DNA of 64,000 bases from SpSt-398 sp041752235 (GTDB lineage: Bacteria; Bacteroidota; Bacteroidia; Chitinophagales; Chitinophagaceae): assembly GCA_041752235.1 (NCBI GenBank), contig JBGSHM010000028.1, forward strand, positions 12,953-76,952, read 5' to 3'. A model generated the notes under the pieces. It was given only the letters and a program-made list of their open reading frames with translations. It searched no databases and was not told the origin of the DNA. The position numbers and the translations under genes are program-made. Of the stretch, positions 1-10,346 are shown piece by piece; position 1 is the first letter of the stretch; each line of letters starts with the position of its first letter.

Positions 1-38
1 TTTGCGCGGGGTTTTATTTTATGTCAGGTACCGGTTTA

Positions 39-911
39 TTAACGGGCCATATTCACTTGGTACAGGGCACCAAACCAGCCAAGACCTGTAACACCCAATT
101 GCATTTTCAGGGCAAGGGTCTTTTGGCAATAGGAATAAGTGCTTGTTTGTCCGGCAAAAGCACGAACTGAAATATCCTGCCCGGCATAGGTTGCGCTGAT
201 AGTACCAGCGTCACCAATTCCAGATTGGGTGGGGATATTCACAACCACAGCAGCGGGGTTGGTCCAGTCCAGGTTGACGGTGATCGGATTCCAGCCAAAA
301 TCATAGATGTTGGTGATGGTTACCGAGCCGGTAGTTGGGCCGGTGGATGTAGCGGTGCTGATGGTGGTGGTGTAGGGGCCATAGGCGCTACCACCGAGGT
401 CTTCTACCGTGTTGGGGTAGGAGCCTCTCATTTCGCTCAGCACGATATCTCCTTCAAAGCAGGGTCCGCGCATGTACAGTTTTACCTGGGGGCGGATGGT
501 TCCTGTTTTTACTTTATCGGAGGTTACGATATCCAATACCAGGGTGTCTTTACGTCCGCCAGTGTAGGCTGCGTAAATACCTTGAATAGTAAAGGAAGCG
601 GTTGCTTGTCCGGCCGGAATGGTTACGGTAGTAGCTGAAGCGGTGTATTGGGCGCCGGAAGCAGCTCCTGTGGGAGAGGAGATGTTGACGTTCACCACAC
701 GGTCTTCGCCGATCACGTCGGTAGAACCAACGGTAACGGTATACGCCGCCACGGTGGGGGTACCAATGATGTAGGTTTGATTGACCGCTCCTACAAAGTT
801 CACCTGGGAATCAGGGATGACTGTTTCGTAGGGGTTCTCCTTGTTACAGCTCAGCATGGTCACTAAGCCGAGGAGGAGGATTCCCGGAAGTATTTTCATG
901 ATTTGTTTCAT
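39..911 (-). CDS. Surface lipoprotein with Calx-beta-like domain, SusCD-associated
   Basis: Last gene of the first SusC/SusD operon. From the ATG at 911 the product has a short basic N-terminus, a hydrophobic stretch and the lipobox MLSC, so it is a lipoprotein about 290 residues long. Roughly residues 35-130 resemble a Calx-beta or Ig-like fold ending in an IPAGQ...FTI strand; the C-terminal half is rich in Thr, Ser and Gly with beta-strand spacing and matches no family I know. A longer reading frame upstream to 947 has a basic, non-signal leader and would overlap the SusD spacer, so 911 is preferred. By position (SusC-SusD-lipoprotein) it probably plays the SusE/F-like role of an accessory outer-membrane ligand-binding protein. 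Substrate unknown. Confidence 0.75.
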   Translation of the reverse strand: MKQIMKILPGILLLGLVTMLSCNKENPYETVIPDSQVNFVGAVNQTYIIGTPTVAAYTVTVGSTDVIGEDRVVNVNISSPTGAASGAQYTASATTVTIPAGQATASFTIQGIYAAYTGGRKDTLVLDIVTSDKVKTGTIRPQVKLYMRGPCFEGDIVLSEMRGSYPNTVEDLGGSAYGPYTTTISTATSTGPTTGSVTITNIYDFGWNPITVNLDWTNPAAVVVNIPTQSGIGDAGTISATYAGQDISVRAFAGQTSTYSYCQKTLALKMQLGVTGLGWFGALYQVNMAR

Positions 912-955
912 ATTCTTCTTTTTAGTTTTTGATGAAAAGTTGAACAACTATTGGT

Positions 956-2365
956 TTAGTAACCTTCGTTTTGCACCGTGTTCGGATTTGCATTGATCTC
1001 CGAGTTGGGGATCGGCATTACGAAACGGAAGTTTCCGGCGGGCAGTGTTTGCCAGTCGGGGCTAGCATCGGAAGCGTTACGGGAGACGGGTAGGTTGTTT
1101 CTTTTCAGGTCAAAAAAGCGGAATCCTTCAAAAGCCAATTCTTTAAAACGCTCATTCAGGATAGCAGTTACAGCGTCGTTCACGGTAGTTAATGTTTCAT
1201 TTACATAACCTGTGATACGGGCAGCACGAACTGCATTCAGGTCAGCCGAGGCGGCTGTGAGGTTGGGAGAGGCTTTACGGGCGTTGGCTTCAGCGCGCAG
1301 GAGGTACATTTCAGAGATACGACAAACTTTCATGTCCACCACGCGTCCACCACGGGAAGAGTTATAGAATTTATTCAGGTAGCGGTCTCCACCGGAGGTG
1401 GTACCGATATAAGCGGTATAACGGATATCTGTGGCAGGATCATACGATGCTGTCAGTTTATCCGAAGGAGCGATATAGATAACGCCGCCGGTTGTGGTCC
1501 ACAAGCCACCGATTGCCGTGCTGGTCAGGTAACGTACACGGAAAAGGGTTTCGTTGGAATTGGCGTCGGTCCAGATTCCGGAGAAATTTGCACCACTTAC
1601 CAGGGGTTTGATACCCGAGCCGATCACTTCGGTAGCGAAGGTAACCGCGTTATCATAATCTCCTTTGTAGAGAGCGATACGGGCCTGGAACGCAGCCAGG
1701 TTGATCCGGTTGATTGTGGTATCAGTGAAGGTAGCGGCAGTAACGGCAGGTAAGATCGCTTTTGCATCAGCGAGGTCTTTTTCGATCTGGGCCATTACTT
1801 CACCCATGGTATTACGGGCGGGTTTAGCCAGCGGATCAGACACAAGCATCACGGGTACACCCAGGGGATCGGCCGGATTGTAATTCTTGGAATAAGCCTG
1901 CAACAAACCGAAATGGGCGATACCACGCAGGGCGAGCAATTGAGCCCTTACGATCTCGCGACGAGCTTCCTGTTCTGGACGAGCAGTCACCGTGCTGATA
2001 TTTGGCAGCACCCGGTTGATCTGGTCGATCATGGAGTAATAAGCGTTATAGGCAGCAGTTACAACACCACCGGTAGTGGCATCGGAACTGAACTGATAAC
2101 GATACTGTAAGGCTCCCTGACCGGCATTACCGGCACCTAATTTGGCCTCATCCGAAAGCAGGGCGCTAACATACATGTCATTGGCGTAAGCCCCATAGGC
2201 GCCATAAGCACCGTTGGTACCTTGCTGTACGTGGTCAAACGTAAGGAAGGCATTGGCCTCCGCGATCAGGTCGGTCGGTTGCTGATCCAACTGCTTTTTG
2301 CAGGAGGTCAGGGCAAGAGCACCGGCGACCAGGAGGTAACTATATTTCAGATATTTCATTTTCAT
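956..2365 (-). CDS. SusD/RagB-family nutrient-binding outer-membrane lipoprotein
   Basis: Typical SusD-like protein of 469 residues: signal peptide with lipobox LTSC, then the N-terminal helical part (ANAFLTFDHVQQGTNGAYGA), TPR-like helices in the middle, and the C-terminal RagB/SusD signature with ILNERFKELAFEGFRFFDLKRN followed by the closing PIPNSEINANPN. In the family this protein sits on top of the SusC barrel as a lid and captures the ligand at the cell surface. It begins 20 nt after the end of the SusC gene upstream and is clearly co-transcribed with it. The ligand cannot be inferred because no glycoside hydrolase, peptidase or lyase is linked. Confidence 0.93.
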   Translation of the reverse strand: MKMKYLKYSYLLVAGALALTSCKKQLDQQPTDLIAEANAFLTFDHVQQGTNGAYGAYGAYANDMYVSALLSDEAKLGAGNAGQGALQYRYQFSSDATTGGVVTAAYNAYYSMIDQINRVLPNISTVTARPEQEARREIVRAQLLALRGIAHFGLLQAYSKNYNPADPLGVPVMLVSDPLAKPARNTMGEVMAQIEKDLADAKAILPAVTAATFTDTTINRINLAAFQARIALYKGDYDNAVTFATEVIGSGIKPLVSGANFSGIWTDANSNETLFRVRYLTSTAIGGLWTTTGGVIYIAPSDKLTASYDPATDIRYTAYIGTTSGGDRYLNKFYNSSRGGRVVDMKVCRISEMYLLRAEANARKASPNLTAASADLNAVRAARITGYVNETLTTVNDAVTAILNERFKELAFEGFRFFDLKRNNLPVSRNASDASPDWQTLPAGNFRFVMPIPNSEINANPNTVQNEGY

Positions 2366-2385
2366 ACTGTTTTAAGTGGGTATTA

Positions 2386-5300
2386 TTAGAAAGTGATATT
2401 AAGACCGCCTGTAAATGCCCGTGGGTTGGGGAATTCACTGAGGTTGATGTTAACTGCACCAGCCTCGGGGTCCATACCTCTCCATTTTGTCCAGATGAAC
2501 AGGTTCGTACCCTGTACAAAAAACTTCACATTTGAAATGAATTTCATCTTCGATGTGGTGGTTTCCGGGAGCGTATAGCTCAATGTGATATCGCGGAAAC
2601 GCAGGAACGAAGCATCGTGGATCAATTTCGAAGAGAAGTTCACACCATACAGCGGGCTGGGGGTGTTTACTACATCACCGGGTTTGGTCCAGAACTTCAG
2701 GTCGGCCGATTGGTTGAACTGACCGGTTCCAAGGAAACCTACGGGGTTTTCAACAAAGAATTCGAGATTGTCTACTTTGGTAGCACCTTGCTGCCAGCTA
2801 AACAGGGCCTGGAATTCAAAGTTCTTATAGCGAAGGTTGGTTCCAAAACCACCTTTCCAGGGTGCTTCCCAGGTACCGAATTCGGTAATGGCATTGGAAG
2901 CGGCATAAGTAGTGGTCAATTTGCCATCGAGGTCATAATACAAAGGTTGACCAGTTGCGGCATCAACACCACCCCATTTCACTTCGTAGTGTGAACCCAG
3001 GGGCAACCCTTCTTTCAGGAAGGAAGTACCACTTTCATAAGGCTCTTCACCACCGAGGCTCAACAGTTCGTTCTTATTGTAACCACCGCTGGTATAAATG
3101 GTCCAGGTCAGGTTGCGGTTACGGATTACATCTACATTGATATTCCACTCAAAACCTTTGTTACCTAACTCACCAGCGTTAACGTTGATGGTATAGCTAC
3201 CAGCAGGCGCAGTCAGTGTACGAGCCAGGAACAGATCTTTGGTTACTTTGTTATACAAGTTGATATCACCATAAATCCTTCTGTTCAGGATCTCGAAATC
3301 GATACCGAGGTTGGTCAGGTAAGTGGTTTCCCACTGTGCATCAGGATAACCAGGATAAGTGGCCACCTGAGTAGTCAAACCAGAATAGTTGCCGGTACCA
3401 TAGGTAGCCTGATACAGGTAGTTGCTGGGGAAGTTGTTGTGGTTACCCGAGCTACCATAGCTCAGTTTCAAACGCAGTACGTTGATAGCACGTACATTGT
3501 CCATAAAGTTCTCTTTGGTCATTTCCCAGATACCACCTACAGAGTAGAAGTTCTGCCAGCGGTTCGCATCAGGAAGTTTGGAAGAACCATCTCTTCTGAA
3601 TGAACCGGTAATAGTGTATTTGCCATCAAAGGTATAACGCATCAATGCCAAACCAGAGGCAACAGCGGCACGGTATTTAGAACCACCCGCCCGGATGAAC
3701 AATTGGTTGGCGGCATTACCTACCTGGATTGCAGCAGGTGTGTTGGGTGTACGGGGGTCGATACCAAATCCAGTCAGTGTAAAGGATTTGAAATTTTCCT
3801 GTACATACTCACCAATCGCAGATACTTCAAAATCATGGCGCTCAGCAAATACCTTTTTAAAGGTCAGTGAAGGCCTTACGTTGCTGGTCAAAATGCGGTT
3901 CAAACCTTCAGTTTGGAAACCGGCACGACCGGTAATGCTGGTAGAAACACGACGGCTGAAAGCCAATTGGCTGCCGTAGTTGGTGTTCTGTGTTTCGCGG
4001 AAGTCAATACCAGAGGTCAACGCGGCAGTTACATTCGAAGTGATGTTATAAGATGCTGTGAAACCTACCGTGGCTTTGATCTGATCGTTATAGTTACGAT
4101 CGTAATAGGTCAGATCAAGCTGTGTTGCTCCCAGGTCAGGAAAACCAGCACCGGCGGCGAAAGTACCATCGGGGTTGTAAACCTGCTTGTAAGGGAGGGC
4201 GATATTCGTAGCCAGGAAGGGGTTGGCTGTACCATTGGTTTGTGTCGTCTGCTGGAAGTTTCTCTTTACATACCCCAGGTTGGAGGAGAAGGAGAAGGTC
4301 AGCTTATCATCGGCATAATCCACGTTGTTACGCAGCGTGATACGCTTCATGTCAGTACGGTCGGTAACCCCTTCTTCATTATACAGTCCGAGGCTGCTGA
4401 AGATGCGGGTTTTTCCTGTACCACCGGAAAGCGTGATCTGGTGGTTGGAAAAATTACCGGGACGGAAGAAATAATCTTCCCAGTTTGTATTGATCTGAGA
4501 AATGGAATCCAATGCCCGGTCAGCGGCTGCCTGCTGGGTAGCATTCAGCGTGGCGTAACGTGGGTTGTTTTTGGATAAATACCAACCCGTGAGCAAGGAG
4601 TTGTTATTGGTAGCTCCGCCTACGATCGAGCCATATTGCTCCTGTGCTTTGAGCAACTCGGGGGTGGTCATGGGACGGAAAGCAAAATCAGGTTTGGATT
4701 TGATACCCATCTGACCGCTGTAAGACAGCTTCATTTTGCCACCGGTACCACGCTTGGTAGTTACCACGATTACACCGGCAGAACCACGCGAACCATACAG
4801 GGCTGCGGTAGCCGCATCACGCAATACGTCAATAGACGCAAAGTCATTGGGGTTTAAGGCCTGGAATACACCGGCTTCAACAGGAATACCATCTACTACA
4901 TAAAGCGGACCAGTACCGCCTTGTACAGAACCGGTACCACGGATGATGATCGTAGAACCAGTACCGGGTTGACCGGAACCAGTCAAACTAAGAACACCGG
5001 GGGCACGTCCCTGAAGGATCTGATCAAAAGAACCCACAGGGCGATCAGTGATCACGCGGGCATCGATCTTACTGGCTGCACCCGCAAACTGCGAGCGGCG
5101 AACCCGGGTGATACCCGTAACAACCACTTCATTCAGGTCTTTTGTGGAAGATACCAGAGAGACATTGTAATTAGAACCGCTGCCGATGGCAATGGTTTGT
5201 GCGGCGAATCCCAGCGAGCTGATCTCGAGTTCGCGGGCACCAGCAGGAACAGACAGTGAAAACGTACCGTCGGTCTTGGTTACTGTACCTGTGCTTGATC

Positions 5301-5433
5301 CTTTGACCACCACCGATACATTGGAGAGGGGGGCTCCATTCTCATCTGTAACCTTACCCGTAAGGGTTCGTTGCGCCCACACATTCAGGGAAAAGAATGC
5401 GAAGGCTGCTACAAGAGCTAGCAATTTCCTCAT
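2386..5433 (-). CDS. SusC/RagA-family TonB-linked outer-membrane transporter
   Basis: 1015 residues. Signal peptide 1-20 ending VWAQ; carboxypeptidase-D-like regulatory beta-sandwich about 22-105 (LTGKVTDENGAPLSNVSVVVKG); TonB-box-like region near LNEVVVTG; plug about 115-225 with the SusC-typical VVDGIPVEAG and ALYGSRGSAGVIVVTTKRG; the rest is a 22-strand barrel ending GGLNITF. Imports ligands bound by its SusD partner using TonB energy. First gene of a three-gene operon with the SusD gene and lipoprotein gene that follow. No STN domain and no linked FecR anti-sigma, so regulation by the usual surface-signalling route is not evident. Confidence 0.95.
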   Translation of the reverse strand: MRKLLALVAAFAFFSLNVWAQRTLTGKVTDENGAPLSNVSVVVKGSSTGTVTKTDGTFSLSVPAGARELEISSLGFAAQTIAIGSGSNYNVSLVSSTKDLNEVVVTGITRVRRSQFAGAASKIDARVITDRPVGSFDQILQGRAPGVLSLTGSGQPGTGSTIIIRGTGSVQGGTGPLYVVDGIPVEAGVFQALNPNDFASIDVLRDAATAALYGSRGSAGVIVVTTKRGTGGKMKLSYSGQMGIKSKPDFAFRPMTTPELLKAQEQYGSIVGGATNNNSLLTGWYLSKNNPRYATLNATQQAAADRALDSISQINTNWEDYFFRPGNFSNHQITLSGGTGKTRIFSSLGLYNEEGVTDRTDMKRITLRNNVDYADDKLTFSFSSNLGYVKRNFQQTTQTNGTANPFLATNIALPYKQVYNPDGTFAAGAGFPDLGATQLDLTYYDRNYNDQIKATVGFTASYNITSNVTAALTSGIDFRETQNTNYGSQLAFSRRVSTSITGRAGFQTEGLNRILTSNVRPSLTFKKVFAERHDFEVSAIGEYVQENFKSFTLTGFGIDPRTPNTPAAIQVGNAANQLFIRAGGSKYRAAVASGLALMRYTFDGKYTITGSFRRDGSSKLPDANRWQNFYSVGGIWEMTKENFMDNVRAINVLRLKLSYGSSGNHNNFPSNYLYQATYGTGNYSGLTTQVATYPGYPDAQWETTYLTNLGIDFEILNRRIYGDINLYNKVTKDLFLARTLTAPAGSYTINVNAGELGNKGFEWNINVDVIRNRNLTWTIYTSGGYNKNELLSLGGEEPYESGTSFLKEGLPLGSHYEVKWGGVDAATGQPLYYDLDGKLTTTYAASNAITEFGTWEAPWKGGFGTNLRYKNFEFQALFSWQQGATKVDNLEFFVENPVGFLGTGQFNQSADLKFWTKPGDVVNTPSPLYGVNFSSKLIHDASFLRFRDITLSYTLPETTTSKMKFISNVKFFVQGTNLFIWTKWRGMDPEAGAVNINLSEFPNPRAFTGGLNITF

Positions 5434-5452
5434 GTGTACTTGGTTTAATTTT

Positions 5453-5475
5453 TGTTAATAATCCGCAAATTAACA
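5453..5475. promoter_or_regulatory. TGTTAAT/ATTAACA inverted repeat upstream of susC
   Basis: TGTTAAT at 5453-5459 and ATTAACA at 5469-5475 form a perfect 7-bp inverted repeat with a 9-nt spacer, 20 nt upstream of the susC start at 5433. The similar half-site GTTAAC occurs three times upstream of the other SusC gene (10453-10479). Position and symmetry suit a dimeric regulator; this is inference. Confidence 0.3.
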
Positions 5476-5511
5476 GCAGCTTACTGACAATTGTTGGTAA
5501 ACTGTTGATTT

Positions 5512-5545
5512 TTTTGCCCGCTAAAATTGAAAATATCGGGCAAAA
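5512..5545 (-). other. Hairpin in susC leader region
   Basis: TTTTGCCCG at 5512-5520 pairs with CGGGCAAAA at 5537-5545 (9 bp, 16-nt A/T-rich loop). Read on the minus strand it is followed by a run of T, so it could act as an attenuator in the leader of the SusC operon if transcription starts further upstream. I find no perfect TAnnTTTG element here, so the transcription start is unknown. Confidence 0.3.
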
Positions 5546-5677
5546 CGTCTTTGATGACAATAGTTTATCGGGTTTTGCTGCATCATCGGTTGCCCCCGCG
5601 CATGAAGGTTATTTCATATTTATTATTTATTTACTACATAAATGCTTCTTTTTGTTTTAATTAGACATATTATAAAT

Positions 5678-5708
5678 GAAAAAGGCCCCCAACGGGGGCC
5701 TTTTTTTT
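5678..5708. terminator. Strong bidirectional intrinsic terminator
   Basis: GGCCCCC at 5684-5690, a 3-nt loop and GGGGGCC at 5694-5700, with A-runs to the left and eight T to the right. It lies just after the stop of the SusD gene ending at 5732 and separates the two SusCD operons. On the minus strand the hairpin is followed by five T, so it ends the upstream operon; the plus-strand T-run is even better. Confidence 0.9.
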
Positions 5709-5731
5709 GACAATCAAAGTATAAGCAGTAC

Positions 5732-7198
5732 TTAGTTATCCGTCATCAGCGGGTTGAGTAACAACTCACTAGACGGGATGGGCCAGATATATTGTTGTCC
5801 GCTGGCCGGGATAGAGTTCACACCGGGTTTGGCGGGCAGGGGCTGTCCTAAACGGGTCAGGTCAGAACCGGCAAAGCCTTCACCGAGCAGTTCGATCCTT
5901 CTTTCGGTCATGATCGCATCGGCAAGGGCAGTGGCATCAGCGAAACTACCTGCTGTAAAGACAGTGGTAGCATCGGAGCGTCCGCGAATGGCATTCAACA
6001 GCGCGATAGCCTGGGCATCTACTGTATTGGTGGAACGTACACGGGCTTCGGCCAGATTGAGGATGACCTCAGCATAGCGGATTACGGGAGCCCAGTCAAT
6101 AAACGGAGCGGCACCGGGGAATTTGGATACATATTGTTTACCACCCGAGGTAACGACCAACGTTTTTCTCAAATCGGTAGCCAACCAACCTGTATTCGAA
6201 ACGATTCCGGTTGAAAGCAGGGAATATTCGCCATTACCACCATTCACTGCTGCTGGCAGGTAATAATAACCCAACTGGTTCTGTGTGCCAGGCGCTTCAT
6301 TGGAAGCAAAAGGCATGGAAAGGATAGACTCGGTAGTTGTGTAAGGTGTTTTGAACACGTTGGTCACGTTGGCCTGCAGGGCATGAGCTACACCGGTGGT
6401 TGCTGTGAACGGAGCTGTAGCGGTCACGATCTTATTGGCTTCGGTGATCACATTGGCATACTGCTGCATGTTGAGGTACACCCGGGTCTTCATCGCAATA
6501 GCGGTATTGCGATGGGCACGTGTTGTATTCAGCGTAGCAGAAGTATAGTTCAGTGGCAGGTTTGTTTCGGCAAAGTTCAAATCATCGATGATCTGTGCAT
6601 ATACCTCACCTACCGTGTTACGGGCAGCGGCATAGTCAGCCGAGCTCGTATTCCCGGTCAGGCGTAGTGGAACACCTGGTTTGCTGCCGGCGCCATCCCA
6701 AAAGGGACGGGCATAGTACTGCAACAAGGCGTAATAACACATGGCGCGCAGGAAACGGGCTTCCCCAAGATAATTCTTGGATAATGCATCACCCACCACG
6801 CTGGTACCTTTAGCTGCCATACCATCAATGAACACATTCGCCAGGTTGATGGCATAATAGGCACGACCCCACAGGGCTTCTACACTGTTGGAGGAACCAT
6901 TACTTGGGGTATAACTCCAGACATCGTATCCAGTCACCACATTCGTCCGGTCATTCATGAAGTCACCACCACGGATATCGTTGAATATCTGGTAGCGGCC
7001 TCCGTACATACCGGCATTTTTAATGGTGGCATAGATCGAACGCACCTGACCTTCGATACGGGCTTGTGAGTCGAAAGCCGAAAGATCGGAGATCGAAGTG
7101 GTTGGAACGGGATTGAGGTTGCTCTTCTGGCAACCCGTGCCAAGGACCATAAGGCCCCCAAGCATTCCCAATGAAACTATATATTTTTTGAATTTCAT
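5732..7198 (-). CDS. SusD/RagB-family outer-membrane lipoprotein (second system)
   Basis: About 488 residues from the ATG at 7198; the in-frame codon at 7228 would overlap the SusC stop and lacks a signal-like start. Signal peptide with lipobox LGTGC, N-terminal SusD helices (DSQARIEGQVRSIYATIKN), TPR-like centre, and C-terminal region with AIMTERRIELLGEGFAGSDLTRLG and the closing YIWPIPSSELLLNP. Binds ligand at the cell surface together with the SusC encoded 19 nt upstream. Little similarity in sequence to the other SusD here, so the two pairs probably serve different ligands. Confidence 0.93.
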   Translation of the reverse strand: MKFKKYIVSLGMLGGLMVLGTGCQKSNLNPVPTTSISDLSAFDSQARIEGQVRSIYATIKNAGMYGGRYQIFNDIRGGDFMNDRTNVVTGYDVWSYTPSNGSSNSVEALWGRAYYAINLANVFIDGMAAKGTSVVGDALSKNYLGEARFLRAMCYYALLQYYARPFWDGAGSKPGVPLRLTGNTSSADYAAARNTVGEVYAQIIDDLNFAETNLPLNYTSATLNTTRAHRNTAIAMKTRVYLNMQQYANVITEANKIVTATAPFTATTGVAHALQANVTNVFKTPYTTTESILSMPFASNEAPGTQNQLGYYYLPAAVNGGNGEYSLLSTGIVSNTGWLATDLRKTLVVTSGGKQYVSKFPGAAPFIDWAPVIRYAEVILNLAEARVRSTNTVDAQAIALLNAIRGRSDATTVFTAGSFADATALADAIMTERRIELLGEGFAGSDLTRLGQPLPAKPGVNSIPASGQQYIWPIPSSELLLNPLMTDN

Positions 7199-7217
7199 AC
7201 GTCTCTTTTTTAAGGGT

Positions 7218-10200
7218 TTAGAATCCAATGTTTAAACCAACTGTGATCGTACGTGCGTTACCGACAGTGTTACGGTCAACACCCTGGTTGGTGGTACCAT
7301 TACCGTTGGAAGAAACCTCAGGATCGGGACCGGGATATTTGGTGAAGATGAGCAGGTTGTTTCCGCTAACATAGAAACGGGCTGAGCTCATTTTGGCTTT
7401 ATCAACAATATTCTTCGGAATGTTATATCCCAGGCTCAATGAACGCAGTTTCACAAAATCACCCTTGAACACGTTTACATCCAGCGGGAAAGAAGAACCA
7501 TTGGAGATATTATCACCAAATACCGCTTTGGGGATATCTGTGATGTCTCCTGCCTTGGTCCATTTGCGCAGGATAGCAGTTTCATTGTTCCAGAAACGCT
7601 GGTCACGCAGACCCGCTTGTGTTCCATAATAAATATAGAAGCCAAGTTGGTAGGTAAACAGGAAGTTCATTTCAAAATTCTTGTAACGAACGGTGTTATC
7701 AAATCCTCCTACATATTTAGGATTGGTGTTCTTATAAGGGGAGGCGTCAGCCGCACTTACAGTGGGAGCCAGCGAACCGTCTGCAAAAGAGAAACGGTTC
7801 TGTCCACTGGGAGCTACGTGCTGGAAATAGACTTCCTGTCCGTTCTTATTGATAAAGATTCTTCTTCCGGTTGCGGGATCAACACCATTGGTACGGGTCA
7901 CGAAGAGCATACCGATGGGAAAACCAGGTTTGGTAATGCTGGGTTTTTCCAAACCACCGGTAGCCGAAATGATCTGGTCCAGACCAAGGGCCAGTGAAGT
8001 CACTTCATTCTTGTTATAGGTAATGTTGAATGAAGTATTCCAACTGAAATCCTTCTTGGAGATCGGTGTAGCACTGATCATGAATTCAACACCCTTGTTG
8101 TACATGGTACCTACGTTGTCCGGAAGCGCAGAAGGCAAACCGGCCGAAGGAGGCTGGGGTACAAAAAGGAGCAATCCGTCGATATTGTTTTTGTAATACG
8201 TGATCTCGGAAGTGATGCGGTCATTCAGGAAACCAAAGTTGATACCGATATCGGTCTTGGTACTGGTTTCCCAACCGAGGTTGGAGTTACCAGCCTGATT
8301 AAATACCACGGTAGCATTTCCGCCATACAAACCAGAGCCAAAGGTAGAAAGCGAGGCAAAGTTGCCCAGGCCACTGATATTACCTACGCGGCCATGGCTT
8401 CCACGAATTTTGAAGCTGCTGAATACTTTATCCAAACCGGCAGAAGACCAGAAATTCTCATTGGCAATTTCCCATCCGGCCGATACACCCCAGAAGGTAC
8501 CATACTTGCTGTTGGCACCCAGTTGAGAAGCACCATCACGACGCAGGTTGGCCGTCACAAAATATTTTCTGTCGTAGTTATATTGTACACGTCCAAATTC
8601 GGAATACAGATAGTTCTCACCGATGCCGAGGCCAGAGGTGTTAGGTGTAGCCCATCCACCCTGAATATTGGTAAAGGCGGGATCGGATACATTGATACGG
8701 TTCAAGCCATAGCCCACGAAATCCGATTTCTGTTGCTCAATACCTGCCAGTACACTTACATTATGCTTTTCAGCAAAGGTTTGATCGAATTGGGCAGTAT
8801 TGGTCCAAACCCAACGCTTGTTCTTATTGAACCAGCTGCTGGCCGAGCCATTGGAAGAGAAACCTTCACCGGAGATAGGGCTGAAATAAACCTCATTGTC
8901 AACCAATACATAGTCAATTCCGAATACCGAACGAAGGGTCAGGAATTTCAGGGGTTTGACCTGCAGGTAAGCGTTAGCAATGATGTGGTTGATCTCGGCA
9001 TTATTGCGGTTTTGGTCTAACTGGATCACCGGGTTGTTGAAACCTACCTGACCTTGTTTATTACCCATCACACCGATCAGGGCACCGGAATAGTTGTAGG
9101 TGCCATCGTTGTTATAAGGGGAAATATTGGGGGCTGTAACAAGTACCACACGACCCAGACCAGCTGTAGAAAATGCATCACCCAAAGAACCAGAACTTAC
9201 AGCGGCCAGGTTCTGTTCATTCGAGTACTGGATCTTTCCACCCAGGCTGATGGCCTTGTTTACTTTTTGGTCCACATTCATGGTCAGGGAAATACGCTTG
9301 TAGTCATTGCGTTTGATGATACCTTCCTGGTCGGTATAACCGGCAGAAAAATAATAGCTGGTATTGTCATTGGCACCAGATACGCTAACGGTATTGCTGT
9401 GCTGCACACCGCGACGGTACACGTAATCGTACCAATTGGTATTGATGGGATTGCCATCAGGACCATTGGTCAACGCAAAAGCATTGGTGGTGGCATTGAA
9501 CGTACCGGCATTGACCAGTGCTGAATTCTTGTGGTCTGTGTACTCAAAAGCATCCAGCAGATCGGGAAGCCCGAATACGTTGGTGAAACCTACCCAGCTA
9601 TCCAGGGTTACCTTGGCTTTGCCTGCTTTACCTTTTTTAGTGGTAATGAATAATACCCCGTTGGCAGCACGGCTACCATAGATCGCGGATGCGGCGGCAT
9701 CTTTGGCGATGTCTACGCTCTCGATATCGTTGGGGTTAATGCTCGCCAGGATATTACCTGCCGCGCTGGTACCAGAGAAGTCTCCACTATACATGGGTAC
9801 CCCATCCAATACGATCAGCGGATAGGAACTCAGCGAGATGGAGTTGGTACCGCGGATACGCAGTACGGGAGGAGCATTCAATACACCACTGGGGATGGTT
9901 ACCTGAACACCGGCAGCACGACCACCCAGGGCTTGTTCAAAACTCTGAACAGGTTTGTTGGCCAGGTCAGCGCCTTTTACGGTAGCGATCGAGCCGGTCA
10001 CTTCCTTTTTGCGCTGGGTACCATAACCTACCACAATTACATCCTGTAATACTTTGTCTTGCGGCGCAAGAGCAACATTGATGACGGTACGGCCGCCAAC
10101 CGTTTCTTCCACGGTGGTGAAATCCACAGCGGAGAAGACTAAAATTTTTGCCTCGGCAGAGATGGCGATCGCGAAAGAGCCATTCGCATCGGTCATCGTA

Positions 10201-10346
10201 CCTGTCCGGGAGCCTTTAACCTGAACTGAAACGTTCGCCACGGGTGTCCCCGTGTTGTCTGTCACCTTACCGGTAACAGTTTTTTGAGCCCATGCTCCAA
10301 CGACCAATAAGGCCTGGAACAGGGTAAGCAGGAGTAGTTTCCTCAT
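7218..10346 (-). CDS. SusC/RagA-family TonB-linked outer-membrane transporter (second system)
   Basis: 1042 residues from the ATG at 10346 (a TTG two codons upstream is not needed). Signal peptide 1-21 ending GAWAQ, regulatory beta-sandwich with TVTGKVTDNTGTPVANVSV, the consensus TonB-box region DVIVVGYGTQRKKEVTGS, a plug containing SLSSYPLIVLDGVPM and AIYGSRAANGVLFITTKKG, then the barrel, ending TITVGLNIGF. Same family and architecture as the SusC at 2386-5433 but only distantly related. Operon partner is the SusD-like gene starting 19 nt downstream; the pair ends at the terminator near 5690. Confidence 0.95.
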   Translation of the reverse strand: MRKLLLLTLFQALLVVGAWAQKTVTGKVTDNTGTPVANVSVQVKGSRTGTMTDANGSFAIAISAEAKILVFSAVDFTTVEETVGGRTVINVALAPQDKVLQDVIVVGYGTQRKKEVTGSIATVKGADLANKPVQSFEQALGGRAAGVQVTIPSGVLNAPPVLRIRGTNSISLSSYPLIVLDGVPMYSGDFSGTSAAGNILASINPNDIESVDIAKDAAASAIYGSRAANGVLFITTKKGKAGKAKVTLDSWVGFTNVFGLPDLLDAFEYTDHKNSALVNAGTFNATTNAFALTNGPDGNPINTNWYDYVYRRGVQHSNTVSVSGANDNTSYYFSAGYTDQEGIIKRNDYKRISLTMNVDQKVNKAISLGGKIQYSNEQNLAAVSSGSLGDAFSTAGLGRVVLVTAPNISPYNNDGTYNYSGALIGVMGNKQGQVGFNNPVIQLDQNRNNAEINHIIANAYLQVKPLKFLTLRSVFGIDYVLVDNEVYFSPISGEGFSSNGSASSWFNKNKRWVWTNTAQFDQTFAEKHNVSVLAGIEQQKSDFVGYGLNRINVSDPAFTNIQGGWATPNTSGLGIGENYLYSEFGRVQYNYDRKYFVTANLRRDGASQLGANSKYGTFWGVSAGWEIANENFWSSAGLDKVFSSFKIRGSHGRVGNISGLGNFASLSTFGSGLYGGNATVVFNQAGNSNLGWETSTKTDIGINFGFLNDRITSEITYYKNNIDGLLLFVPQPPSAGLPSALPDNVGTMYNKGVEFMISATPISKKDFSWNTSFNITYNKNEVTSLALGLDQIISATGGLEKPSITKPGFPIGMLFVTRTNGVDPATGRRIFINKNGQEVYFQHVAPSGQNRFSFADGSLAPTVSAADASPYKNTNPKYVGGFDNTVRYKNFEMNFLFTYQLGFYIYYGTQAGLRDQRFWNNETAILRKWTKAGDITDIPKAVFGDNISNGSSFPLDVNVFKGDFVKLRSLSLGYNIPKNIVDKAKMSSARFYVSGNNLLIFTKYPGPDPEVSSNGNGTTNQGVDRNTVGNARTITVGLNIGF

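Noticed and set aside
3913..4578. Plus-strand open frame of 221 codons inside the SusC gene
   Set aside because: Antisense to a well-supported SusC barrel; no start context, no family features.
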